Shown piece after piece: positions 11,582 to 21,585 of a DNA stretch of 64,000 bases. Each line of letters starts with the position of its first letter. Position 1 is the first letter of the stretch. The position numbers and the translations under genes are program-made. The notes beneath the pieces were generated by a model. That model ran no database searches. It was given only the letters and a program-made list of their open reading frames with translations, and was not told the origin of the DNA. The stretch is from Platynereis dumerilii (Eukaryota; Annelida; Polychaeta; Phyllodocida; Nereididae), in assembly GCA_026936325.1 (NCBI GenBank), contig JAPTHN010000003.1, positions 47,287,511 through 47,351,510 of the forward strand. The letters are read 5' to 3'.

Positions 11582-11800
11582 AGGGACGGTTGGTCCAGTG
11601 GTAGCATGCTAGGCTGCAAATCACTTAGTCCGTGGTCGAATCCAGCTCTTGCCGTATTATCTGGGCGTATGCTGGACAGCTGTTTCAATTATCCTTCGCC
11701 TCATTGGTGTTTCTACCTCCTGTCCCAATTAGCCTACCAAGTGCATAAATACAGGACGTAAAGCCAAATCAATGACAATCATCCATCCAACCTTCATCAG
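11582..11800 (+). mobile_element. tRNA-derived SINE (tRNA-Cys-like head)
   Basis: An A box (TGGTCCAGTGG, 11591-11601) and a B box (GGTCGAATCC, 11634-11643) stand at tRNA spacing, with an anticodon-loop-like CTGCAAA between them that reads GCA (Cys). The acceptor and T stems pair poorly, and a ~150 bp body follows that ends near CAATCATCCATCC. This is the layout of a Pol III SINE. The 70-codon ORF at 11549-11761 is a shadow. Confidence 0.65.
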
Positions 11801-14324
11801 GTCAAGTTTTATCATGTGATCTATAAATTTGGATCAGTTATAACAGCAAACATATACTAGAGTAGCGCGGGGCATGCAGCCCCCCTTAACTTCGAGGTGC
11901 GATTTGACCTACTTTTTGTGGTCAATTATTTGAATGCTTATGGCCTATATCAAAAATAATGAAGCCACACAGCTGGTTTTCACTGAGGGTCACAAATTGT
12001 GATAACAGCTGTATGAAACAACTTCATATTACAGTATTGCCTTAAATACATTCTTATGCCAAAATCCTGAAAATTTCATGGCAATTCGTCAAAAGGTCAT
12101 TGAGATAGAGATGAAAGTATATCGGTAAACAAGCATTTTTTCATTTATTTAGCGTGACATAGACTTTTTCACCTGATGAGTTCTTTCAATTTTACAAAGT
12201 TTGACATGTTACATTGCTATTTCCTTTTACTTTTTGGAATCTCCACATCCCCAGGCTTCATAAATCCATTGAAACAAGCACTTCCATCCACTTGCTTTGA
12301 CATGATTGAGTTATTTGGGCTCAAAGGTTGACTTTGTAAAATTGAGTCAAATTTGAATGTTCCTGATCAGAAATGCTCTAGTTTCCCTTTAGCATATTTC
12401 AGTTGAATCTTTTTGCCATTGAGATCTAGTATTACATCTACTTAGTTGTTTTGGAGCTTTTTATGATTCTGGAAAATCTAGTTCACAGAAAAATTCCAAT
12501 GAATAGCTGGAAAGGTGAATGCGTCGCACGCGTAATGCTGAGAGTACTTTCAAATGGTACAGAGCTATGAAAGCTCTGTTTTTAATCTGGATTGGCTCAA
12601 AATATAGTAGATCTATGAAGTTTTATTAATCTATGAACTAACCCAAGTTTTTGACTGGTTTCTGGTGATTAAATTCAAAAGTTATGTTCGACGTTGTTTG
12701 TCGCACGCGTAACGCTCTGAAAAATTTTGATCGTATTCAATTTATTTTCTGACAAACAGTGAAGCGATGATTCTGATATTATTTGGAGTGAAAATTAACA
12801 ATGAATTTCAATAGTTGGAATACATTTCATTGCCTAATTACAAAAATTTTGACATTTATGGAGCATTCTTTAAAATTTGGGCCAAATTGTCTAAAAAGGC
12901 AATAAACAGTAACAAAATATTTTTTAATTCGTAAATGGTTGTATTTTACCCCCAGTCATGATTGATAATTAATATAAAATCGATTTGAGTCAAAACCAGA
13001 ACATTTTCTGAAGATTCATATCACGCCAGTACTTAAAATCAGCTTTTTATGTCGAAAAATGGGCAAAAAATCACACTTCTATCATCATTTGCTGAGCAGA
13101 CATTCACTTCGGTGGCACTTATTTGGTATCAATTTGGAGCCCACATATAGACGCATAACATAGGGCAGTTAAAATCATTTTAAAGGAAAAAATATGCTTC
13201 TGGGGTTAATATATGTAAGTTTTGAAAATAAATTTCCGAAAAAATTCGAAAAATTGGGTGTTTCTCAAAATATGTTTAGTGTATTTGAATGACAATCGTC
13301 CAGAAGACTTTTAAAAATGTGCCAGTTGTTGTCAAATAAAGAAAACGGTTATAAGTTCATGACAAATTACCATTCAACCCAGTTATGTTTCACTGCCATG
13401 AAAAACAAACTTTTAAAAATTCTGTAATATTCAGCTGTTATCAATTATTTCCACTCATCAAAGCACCATGGCCAATATAGTTTCTGGAACTTAAATATGT
13501 TCTTTACAATATGCTTAGGTCATTTCATACAAAAATACATTTTAAAATTTTGATGGTCATGTCACACTTTGGCTTCATTATTTTTGAGATAGGCCTTATG
13601 CTGTCTGGAAGGGATCACTTGACTCTACTTATAACTAGTGAAACGAATGTCTACCAATTTTAATAAAGGAGTTACGGCCCTTTTCGTAAAAAAATTAAAA
13701 TGGCCTTCTTACCCCAGCCATCGGGCAAGAAGCCCCCCTATTATAATCCTATGGCAATTTTTTTTGCGAGCGCATTCAGCTTGAAAGTTATTTCTTGGGG
13801 TTCTTCTGTCATTTTTAAGGCATTCTATTCACCTTTTCTGAATTTCAGAATTTTTCTGTTTGTGCATTTATTTTTTAATATTTTTTGCCCTTTTTCAATT
13901 TCGGCCAGAAGTTTTTCTATTTCAATTAGATGTTCTATCAGGATTTAAGGTAAAGTAAACATTATTCAATGGTTCCGGAAGCAGCTTCGAGGCCTCAGTG
14001 AAGGGGGCCCCATGCCCCATACCATGTGGGGCCTCTCGCCCCAAACTCACATATTTTAATTTGACCTCTATATTTTGAGCTAAAATTCAAAAAACATGAT
14101 CCAAATCATATTTATGTGATTGTCATAAAGTGAAGCAATGCAGATATCCATTATATTTTTAAAAATTTCCAAAGTTATTTCTGACAACCACTTTCAAAGA
14201 ATTAATCAAAGTCACAAAAACCATGCACCTTTTTTTGTTTCTTTAATTACGACTATGGTTTGGTGCTGAATGCCTTGAAAATTTGTGACCTCACCTAAAA
14301 AGCCTCTAGCTTCAATCCTATGAT
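11801..14324. other. AT-rich unannotated region with G/C-mirror islets
   Basis: No coding frame is supported. Short islets of the type GGGGCA...AGCCCCCC occur at 11866-11886, 13724-13740 and 14003-14042, and another lies beyond LINE-A at 20037-20080. A ~30 bp inverted match around AAAAATAATGAAGCC joins 11938-11975 to 13567-13600. The word TCGCACGCGTAA occurs twice (12524 and 12701). This looks like one or more old DNA elements into which LINE-A inserted, but the limits are unclear. Confidence 0.4.
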
Positions 14325-14585
14325 CGCCAGGTGGCAGCACCGTGAAAAAACGTTCTGTGAAGAAAATGTCTCAAATTTATTGAAAAATGTAGTAATTTCA
14401 AGTTTATCCGGACTTTTTGGAAACAAGAAACTGCATTTACATCGCAGGAGTACACGGCAAGAGTATACATGAACTTTTTGTGAAGTTGCAGTGTTTAATG
14501 ACTGAGTTTCTGATCGTCATGTTCAATACCTGTATTATCGCCCATAACAACTTGGCTGTTTACAATAGTTACAAGAACTTTCATC

Positions 14586-15416
14586 ATGACTAGATATACC
14601 AAAAAGAAAGGTACAAGACAGGAGTCCCCAGCAGATGCAGAAAATGAAGGGTTAAATACCAGTACTGACACTACAACTGTCTTACTTCAATTAGTTGTCA
14701 AAGTTACTGAAGTGCTGTCAAAAAATTCAAGTCTCCAAGATGAAATCAGAGATCTCCACAGCGAAGTTAAAGACCTCAAAGAAGCCAACAAATCCCTGTT
14801 AGAAAGAGTTGAAATTCTGGAAAATAACAGCAATGTATGGTCTAGTCAAAACAGACCAATGCATCTCACCGCTGCGCCCTCAGATATCACCGCAATGACC
14901 TCGGCTGTAGCTGACGAGCTGCAAGCCAGAGACGGAAAACAACTGAATATCGTTATCCAAGGTTTAAACGAACTAACCCCAGAAAATGCTTCAGAGGTAA
15001 ACGAAGACCGACAAAATGTCACAGAGGAAGATGTGAAAAAGCAAGTGATCAAGATGTTAGAGGAAACGACTGGTGTGCAGAATCCGAAGATCGTCAAAGC
15101 ATTCCGTATGGGTAGGATTTCTGACCGACCTCGCCCCATCAAAGTCATGTGTGAAGATCGAGAAACCAGATCGAATGTGTTGGAAAATGCCAAAAAGCTC
15201 AGGGAATTGCCAGAAAAACATGTCCATCGTAGGGTCTACATACAACCAGATCTCACCCAACTTCAGCGTGACCAGGATTACCTACGTAGACAGGAACTTC
15301 GTCGTCGAAATGAGGAACCAAATTTGTACATGCCTCTGATATCGACACCAAGAAACTCGTCCCCCGCAAGAAACCATCCTCAACGTCAGGGTCGACCGCC
15401 TGATCGTTACAGATAA
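14586..15416 (+). CDS. LINE-A ORF1: coiled-coil RNA-binding protein
   Basis: 276 codons from ATG. Residues ~30-80 form a heptad-rich coiled coil (LSKNSSLQDEIRDLHSEVKD and onward). Residues ~117-250 resemble the RRM plus C-terminal domain of L1-type ORF1 proteins: LNIVIQGL, then VKAFRMGR, RPIKVMCED and IQPDLTQLQRDQDYLRR. The tail is basic and Arg/Pro-rich. Such proteins trimerise, coat element RNA and act as nucleic-acid chaperones (family knowledge). The stop is TAA at 15414-15416, and ORF2 follows in the same frame with no spacer. Confidence 0.85.
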   Translation: MTRYTKKKGTRQESPADAENEGLNTSTDTTTVLLQLVVKVTEVLSKNSSLQDEIRDLHSEVKDLKEANKSLLERVEILENNSNVWSSQNRPMHLTAAPSDITAMTSAVADELQARDGKQLNIVIQGLNELTPENASEVNEDRQNVTEEDVKKQVIKMLEETTGVQNPKIVKAFRMGRISDRPRPIKVMCEDRETRSNVLENAKKLRELPEKHVHRRVYIQPDLTQLQRDQDYLRRQELRRRNEEPNLYMPLISTPRNSSPARNHPQRQGRPPDRYR

Positions 15417-15884
15417 AGAGACGCAACTCCCACTACAGTTCTAACAACTGGAACTTTACTTTACTTTAATGCTCGTAGCATTTGCCAAAAACTACCGGAA
15501 CTTATCGAAATACTTGAACATTATAACTCTGATGTAATTGGTATTAGTGAAACATGGTTGAAGGATGATGTATACTTCTCATTGAATAATTTAGAATATT
15601 GTGTTTTCAGACAGGACAGACCATTAATCCAAGGTGGTGGTGTATTACTAGCAGTTCGATCTAGTCTTCAAAGCAATACTGTTTATAAAGAGTCAATTGG
15701 AAATTGCGAATGTATATTTGTTGATGTTTTATTCACCAACTCTGAATTCATGAGATATGGTTTGGTGTATAGACCACCTGACACTAATCTAGATGATTCT
15801 AGAGATCTTTTCCATGTTATCCATGAAAACTTAAAAAATGTTAAACTGTATTGTTTGATAGGTGACTTTAACTTACCTGATATA
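15417..15884 (+). CDS. LINE-A ORF2, endonuclease N-terminal half
   Basis: Open from the codon after the ORF1 stop and in the same frame. Motifs in order: LLYFNARSICQKL, the ISETWL block with catalytic Glu, YRPP, and GDFNLPDI with catalytic Asp/Asn. There is no in-frame AUG before GISETW, so ORF2 cannot start by ordinary scanning within this stretch. It is cut at 15884/15885 by LINE-B. The next residues of the domain resume at 17567. Confidence 0.85.
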
Positions 15885-17561
15885 CAAATACCTAGGTCAC
15901 ATAATTAGTAGTTCCCGGAATACACATAATTTAATGTATGATCACCTTGCAACTCAAGCTCAGAAAGCAATGCATGCCCTTAAAGAGCGGATAAGATCTA
16001 CGGTTGGGTATCTTTCACCCAATCTTAGTCTTAAAATGTTTGACACACACATTTTGCCAATATTAGAATATAATAGTGAGCTTTGGTTCCCAATAAAACA
16101 AAATGACACTCTGGAAAGAATACAACTGAAATTTCTTAAGAGCCTTCTTGGGGTGAGAAGTCAGACTTCTACTCTGGCAATTTTAGCAGATACTGGGAGA
16201 TTCCCATTAATCTATAGGCAACAAGCCTCAGCAATAAAGTACTGGGACAGGCTGAAGTCTGGTAACTGTCCAATATTATTACGCAAATGTTATGAAATAA
16301 AAATTGCACTGCAACATAAAAATCAGCCTTGTTGGTTGTCTAGAATACGCCAGGTTCTCAACAGTCTTGAAATAACCAACTTTGACTTAAATTCAAGCCA
16401 AATTACAATGCTTATATTCAAAAAAGCTGGCCACAATATGATGATGGAGATTAATGACAGTAATAAAAACCCCAAACTCAGAACATACAAACTATTCAAG
16501 ACAGAATTACGCTTGGAACCATATTTGAATTTAAATTTTCCGAAGTATATATACCGGAGTATAGCCAGGTTTAGATTGAGTTCCCACAACCTAAAGATAG
16601 AGCTGGGGAGACACAAGCGCCCATACATCCCCGCTGAGGAAAGATTTTGTAAAAGATGCACATCAGGACTAGTAGAAGATGAATATCACTGTCTGATGAC
16701 CTGTACTTTTTGGAAAGATAATAGATCTCAATTATTTGATATGGCGGCTAAATTAATTGACAAATTTACAGTACTTAGTCCACGAACCCAATTTCATGAA
16801 ATAATAACTAATAAAACATCTGACATGATCTGTGCTTTAGGTAAATTTCTAAATGTCGTTCTTAAAATGGATAATAATACATAACGTTAAAAAGCAAGTG
16901 ATAAGTATTAGATGTACCTAAGACAAGGGTGGCTAATGGCACTAACACATTGTTTTGCATGTGGTTGGCCTATTTGTAAATATACCATACATTTCTCTGA
17001 ATTATTATTGTTATTGTGTACAAATATGTTGTAAATAGCATTCAATTTAATTACTCCTTGCATATATTTCATTGTACTTACTGCTATGTATTGATAGTCT
17101 GTGAAATATTGAATTCTGCTGTTCTTCTTTGAAACAGAGAAGTTTTATCACCAAGTTGAAATTATTTTTTTTAAATGATAGTGTAAATATTTAGTTAATC
17201 ATATATGTTGTAAATAGTTATTCTAAATTAACATTCACTCTGTATTTTCTGGCTTATTGGTGCTATGTACCATGGTTCTGAACCGCATATGTGCTGTACT
17301 TAATTCCTATCCTATTACTGTGATCTATTGACATAGTTTGTTTATGAATGTTGAAGAGTAGAATAGATATTACTGTGATATCTGAAACAATTCCATTGTC
17401 AGTATTGGTAGAGTTAGAATTATGAGCAGGTAGCAGTAGTTCCTTTAGTACTAGAGATTTTATTATTTTTTGTCTGTTTTATTGATCATGTTTTTATTTG
17501 TTCTTTCGATGTAACTGACTTTTTGGTCAAATGTGACCCTTTATAGTCAATAAAAACCTAT
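15885..17561 (+). mobile_element. LINE-B: 5'-truncated LINE nested in LINE-A
   Basis: It begins inside the coding sequence (KYLGHII) and ends in a ~680 bp 3' UTR closing GTCAATAAAAACCTAT. Target duplication ATATA: 15880-15884 on the left, 17562-17566 on the right. 5' truncation is the usual outcome of target-primed reverse transcription. The protein and the 3' tip resemble LINE-C at 34-46 kb. Confidence 0.88.
15886..16884 (+). CDS. LINE-B ORF2 C-terminal fragment (post-RT thumb and zinc-finger region)
   Basis: 332 open codons with no stop. It matches the part after the RT palm of the LINE-C protein: YLGHII, MFDTHILPILEYNSELW, LLGVRSQT, then LRTYKLFKTELRLEPYL and a C-terminal finger CKRC...HCLMTC (C-X2-C-X9-H-X4-C). 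The RT palm and endonuclease are missing through 5' truncation, so it is dead on arrival despite the clean frame. The 3' half is conserved with LINE-C at roughly 40 percent by eye. Confidence 0.85.
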   Translation, partial: KYLGHIISSSRNTHNLMYDHLATQAQKAMHALKERIRSTVGYLSPNLSLKMFDTHILPILEYNSELWFPIKQNDTLERIQLKFLKSLLGVRSQTSTLAILADTGRFPLIYRQQASAIKYWDRLKSGNCPILLRKCYEIKIALQHKNQPCWLSRIRQVLNSLEITNFDLNSSQITMLIFKKAGHNMMMEINDSNKNPKLRTYKLFKTELRLEPYLNLNFPKYIYRSIARFRLSSHNLKIELGRHKRPYIPAEERFCKRCTSGLVEDEYHCLMTCTFWKDNRSQLFDMAAKLIDKFTVLSPRTQFHEIITNKTSDMICALGKFLNVVLKMDNNT

Positions 17562-17566
17562 ATATA

Positions 17567-19891
17567 TGTTGGCAGGACTTCACTGCTAGATCTCAAATCT
17601 CTAGAGAATTTTTAACATTGTGCTTTATGATTGGTGCCATACAATGTGTTGATTTTGCAACTAGGGGAAAGAACACTTTGGACTTAGTCTTGTTTTCTGA
17701 TAAGGGTATATTAAAATCTATTCGACCTGAACCTCCATTCAGTACAAGCGATCATACCTCTATTCTATGTGAAACTGTAAAACATGTAAGTGTTTCAGAC
17801 AATTCGGCCTGTAAACCAAGTTTCAAGCAAGCTGATTATGAATTAATTAATGCATATTTAGCCACTCTAAATTGGAATGAAATATATAGTAATTGTATAT
17901 CAACTAATGATTACTGGGAGGCTTTTAGAGACACCTTGAATGATGTTATATTCACCTTTGTACCATTTACAAATGTTTCAAAACACAAGGGAGTTCCATG
18001 GTTTAATGGTAATCTGAACAAACTGCGTAACATTAAACAGCGTAAATGGAAAGCTTATGTAAAATCAAGTAATATGGTAAGCCATGCTGAATACAAAACT
18101 TCAGCCAATAAATTTAGATCTGAATTTTTGAAAGAGAAATGTAATTATGAAAAGTCGTTGTTTTCAACCAACAATAATTCTAGTAAATTTTATGGATATG
18201 TAAAGAGCCAGTCTTCTGTTAAATCAAGTATCCCATGCATTAAGAAAACTGATGGTTCTATAGCTGTAACAGATCATGAAAAAGCTTCTGAATTTGTTGA
18301 TTATTTCTCCAGTGTTTTTGTTGAAGATGATAACACTCTTCCTGACTTCCATTCCAACTGTAACGATTCGCTCAGTAGATTCAATTGTACACCTGATGAC
18401 ATTATAAAAGTTGTTAGAAAACTAAGAAGTAATTCATCCCCAGGTCCTGATGGTATCACAGTGTATTTTTTAAAGAAAATTATTGCACATATTGTTGATC
18501 CCCTTTCCAGAATGTATAATCAATCCTTACGTGATGGTATTTTACCCAGTGATTGGAAAACTGCCCTTATTGTTCCATTGTACAAGAAGGGTGATGCACA
18601 ATGTACATCACAATATAGACCTGTTAGTTTGACTTCTGTTGTGTGTAAAATCTTAGAACGTATTATCAGATCTCAATTGTTGGACTACTTGTTAAGAAAT
18701 GATATCATACCAAAATCACAACATGGATTTATGCCTAAAAAATCAACAGTTACTAATCTTTTGGAATGTTTGAATGATTGGTCAAGTAACTTTGATAAGA
18801 AATTGTCTACTAATGTCATATATTTAGACTATTCTAAATGTTTTGACAAAGTATGTCATACTAAGCTCATGTACAAATTAGAAAGATATGGGATATCAGG
18901 TTGTGCTTTGCAATGGTTAAAGAACTTTTTAACTGGAAGACTTCAACAAGTAAAAATTAATGATGCAATCTCACATACAACTGATGTTAAATCAGGAGTC
19001 CCTCAAGGGACTGTGTTAGGTCCTGTTTTATTTTTGTGTTACTCGTCAGATTTGCCTAATGTTGTCAAACATAGTACTATTAGTATGTATGCTGATGATA
19101 CAAAACTGTATAAGTCTATTCAGAATGTAAATGATTGCATATTATTACAAGAAGACTTAAATAATGTTGCTAAATGGGCCGACATTTGGCAGATGGATTT
19201 ATATTCAGACAAAACGAAAGTATTGACTATTGGTATTAACAAAGTGAACTTTAATTTTTTATTGAATAATGAAATTATAGAAACTGTCAACAATATTAAT
19301 GATATTGGAGTTACTATCCAGTCAAATTTGAAATCTACACTCCATTGTATAAACATTACTAGGAAAGCGTATTTTGTTCTTCATAAACTTTTTTCAATTT
19401 TTAAGAATCACAATTACAATTTTTATCTCAAAATGTATATATGTTATGTCAGACCACTTTTAGAATATTCTAGTCAGGCTTGGTCACCAATATTACAATG
19501 TAATAAAGACAAAGTAGAACGTGTGCAAAGGTATTTCACCCGACGTATATTGAACTATGAAAATGTTTCGTATGAAGAAAGATTACATTTTTTTAACTTA
19601 GATTCATTGGAAATTCGAAGAAAAAATTCTGATTTAATATTGTTTTACAAAGTTATTAATTGTCATACAAATCTCAATATAAATGATAAGGAAGAAGTTT
19701 ATAAATTTGTACATAGAAGTAGAGGTCATAATAAACAGCTGTATGTGTTTTATAGCCGTACTGATAAAAGAAAATATTTTTGGAGCAATCGAATTGTAAA
19801 TAAATGGAATAATTTAGATGAAAGAACTATTAATTCAGTGTCAATCAAGAATTTTATAACTAATTTGAAAATGTTTAATTCTGCTAGTTAG
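17567..19891 (+). CDS. LINE-A ORF2, endonuclease C-terminal half and reverse transcriptase
   Basis: Resumes the endonuclease at CWQDF, then TRGKNTLDLVL and STSDH with the catalytic His. RT: SPGPDGI, YRPVSLTSVVCKILE, the HGF block, motif A YLDYSKCFDKVCH, motif B SGVPQGTVLGPVLF and motif C MYADD, then thumb and C-terminal parts. 775 codons are open to the stop at 19889-19891. All catalytic residues look present. Together with 15417-15884 this makes a full-length ORF2 of the CR1/Jockey-group type. The clade was not tested. Confidence 0.92.
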   Translation, partial: CWQDFTARSQISREFLTLCFMIGAIQCVDFATRGKNTLDLVLFSDKGILKSIRPEPPFSTSDHTSILCETVKHVSVSDNSACKPSFKQADYELINAYLATLNWNEIYSNCISTNDYWEAFRDTLNDVIFTFVPFTNVSKHKGVPWFNGNLNKLRNIKQRKWKAYVKSSNMVSHAEYKTSANKFRSEFLKEKCNYEKSLFSTNNNSSKFYGYVKSQSSVKSSIPCIKKTDGSIAVTDHEKASEFVDYFSSVFVEDDNTLPDFHSNCNDSLSRFNCTPDDIIKVVRKLRSNSSPGPDGITVYFLKKIIAHIVDPLSRMYNQSLRDGILPSDWKTALIVPLYKKGDAQCTSQYRPVSLTSVVCKILERIIRSQLLDYLLRNDIIPKSQHGFMPKKSTVTNLLECLNDWSSNFDKKLSTNVIYLDYSKCFDKVCHTKLMYKLERYGISGCALQWLKNFLTGRLQQVKINDAISHTTDVKSGVPQGTVLGPVLFLCYSSDLPNVVKHSTISMYADDTKLYKSIQNVNDCILLQEDLNNVAKWADIWQMDLYSDKTKVLTIGINKVNFNFLLNNEIIETVNNINDIGVTIQSNLKSTLHCINITRKAYFVLHKLFSIFKNHNYNFYLKMYICYVRPLLEYSSQAWSPILQCNKDKVERVQRYFTRRILNYENVSYEERLHFFNLDSLEIRRKNSDLILFYKVINCHTNLNINDKEEVYKFVHRSRGHNKQLYVFYSRTDKRKYFWSNRIVNKWNNLDERTINSVSIKNFITNLKMFNSAS

Positions 19892-19990
19892 TGGGAGTTA
19901 CGTTGTAATTTTTACTTAAACTCCCATTGTTTTTGTATTGTTCATATGTTGTTATTTTGAATAAATAAATCAAATCAAAATCAAATCAAA

Positions 19991-20689
19991 TCTATCAATA
20001 AGAAAAAGCACCAAAAATGTAAGTTTAGATATAACCCTGGGGGGGCTTCTCACCTAACCCAGGCTTTTTGCCCCGACCCACTCTATGCTTCCAGAATAGG
20101 TGAAAAGATAGTTTTGTCTTCCAGATAGGTCCTGGAGTGGTTTTTTAATCTTGATAATATAAATGAGCATACAGCGTTTATAAAAATAGTCAGGACATGT
20201 CAGCTTCTAAAGAATTTCTCATATCTACAGTTTCTACATATTTTCACTTACCACAATTTCAGGGCACTGTGGAAATTGGCTATCCACATCATCATACAGC
20301 GGAAGAGGTGTTATTGCTGACATGAATCTTCATGAACACCGAAAACATTATCATTATGTGCTATGTAGTATAACTGCTGGCCAATTTCTTGGTGGATGCT
20401 CAGTTGCACTAATTACCAAACAGAACTTTGCAGCATGTACATGAAAGTAAAGCAGAACATAATATCGCACCCACAATGAACAGTCTCACAAAAACAATTT
20501 ATAGTGCATGCATAAATGTATTTGTTAATTGTTTTAATGTATCCCTTTTTCTTCTTGGTGCACGGAATATAGATATATCAGAGACAGGTGCAATCCTTGT
20601 TTTTTCAAACTTGGACATGGGTACAAACCTACATTATAGAGATACCGCTAAGCTTTTCATCGCCCTCTCCTGAGCTTCTCATTACAAGG
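19991..20689. other. Unassigned; G/C islet and one exon-like stretch
   Basis: The islet at 20037-20080 (GGGGGGGCTTCTCACC ... TTTTTGCCCCG) echoes those at 11.9-14.0 kb. On the minus strand, 20323 down to 20252 reads as 24 open codons from ATG (MSAITPLPLYDDVDS and on), ending at a consensus splice donor GTAAGTG (20245-20251). A start context is lacking and no partner exon was found, so it is only a weak candidate. No other feature seen. Confidence 0.3.
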
Positions 20690-21585
20690 CCTACTTGAAC
20701 TTCCATGATCCCCATGATATTCAGGTTTTCCGATGTTGTACAAAATAATTCACCCAATATTTGGCCAGCTTATCTAATCCTCCAAAGGGTTGTCATCATC
20801 CACTTGATGCTTTGTTGATCTTCCTCTCATTTCATTGTCCTGTCACTTGTCTTCATGTTGACAGCTTATCATGCTCCATAAATACAGTATATCATCCTAC
20901 AACCATGACAAAATCCATTATCCTGTGAATCCTATATGCTTCTGGTAAAAACTAGGTCAGCTTCACCCTACTCATGAATCTTAAATCCATTCTATATCAT
21001 GTTACAGCAGTTTCAATAAGTGGCTTCCATTAACCTTAAGTTGGCATGTAGAAATTAAACTTCATCTTTTAAAAGGTTGATAATAGTTCATCAACCATTC
21101 CAATGAAGCCAAATTGCTGTTTTGCAAGTTTCCCGAAACCCATATTTATTAAAACTATGTAGCAAGTTTCCAGAAACCCATGTTTATTAAAACTATCGTA
21201 AATGAATATCAAAGGGCTGCTGGAGTAGCTTTGAGAAATGAAAAATCTGCTGAATCCTCAGGGTTATAAAATTTCAAATATTTTGTATCAATCAAACCTA
21301 TATACGAGGCAGGTTTTGATTTGTTGGTCACCACGTTGCACCAAGTTTCAGTTTTCAACGCAAATCTGAGCTGTGGAATATTCAGTGGCTTCCATTAACC
21401 TTAATTAAGTGGTGGTCGACCAAAACACTGGATCAATGGGATTATAGCTCTTATTCCGATTATGTAAACAAAACTGAGCATGGTAATAAGTACTCATATA
21501 ATTGACTTTTGGTGGCAGGCGTTTGAAATTCTTTGGTTTTGCAATTCACATGCCTGATTTAACAATGTAATAACATTAGATGAAG
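20690..21585 (+). repeat. Dispersed repeat family A, copy 3 (longest)
   Basis: Matches 4685-5460 over most of its length and 10398-10910 in part. A short stretch, TTTCCAGAAACCCATGTTTATT or close to it, is doubled at about 21130-21200, a small internal tandem duplication. It abuts a reverse M copy on the right. No coding potential. Confidence 0.75.

Larger units (their letters stand above)
14325..19990 (+). mobile_element. LINE-A: two-ORF LINE with nested LINE-B
   Basis: A 5' UTR of roughly 260 bp, ORF1 (coiled coil plus RNA-binding region), ORF2 (endonuclease plus RT), a ~90 bp 3' UTR with AATAAA-like words, and a tail of AAATC-like units at 19970-19992. The left limit is approximate. Pentamer-type tails are common in CR1/Jockey-group LINEs. 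Excising 15885-17566 restores one continuous ORF2 frame, so the host LINE was intact when LINE-B hit it. Confidence 0.88.

Noticed and set aside
11584-11656. True tRNA-Cys gene
   Set aside because: A and B boxes and a GCA loop exist, but the acceptor and T stems do not pair well and a SINE body follows.
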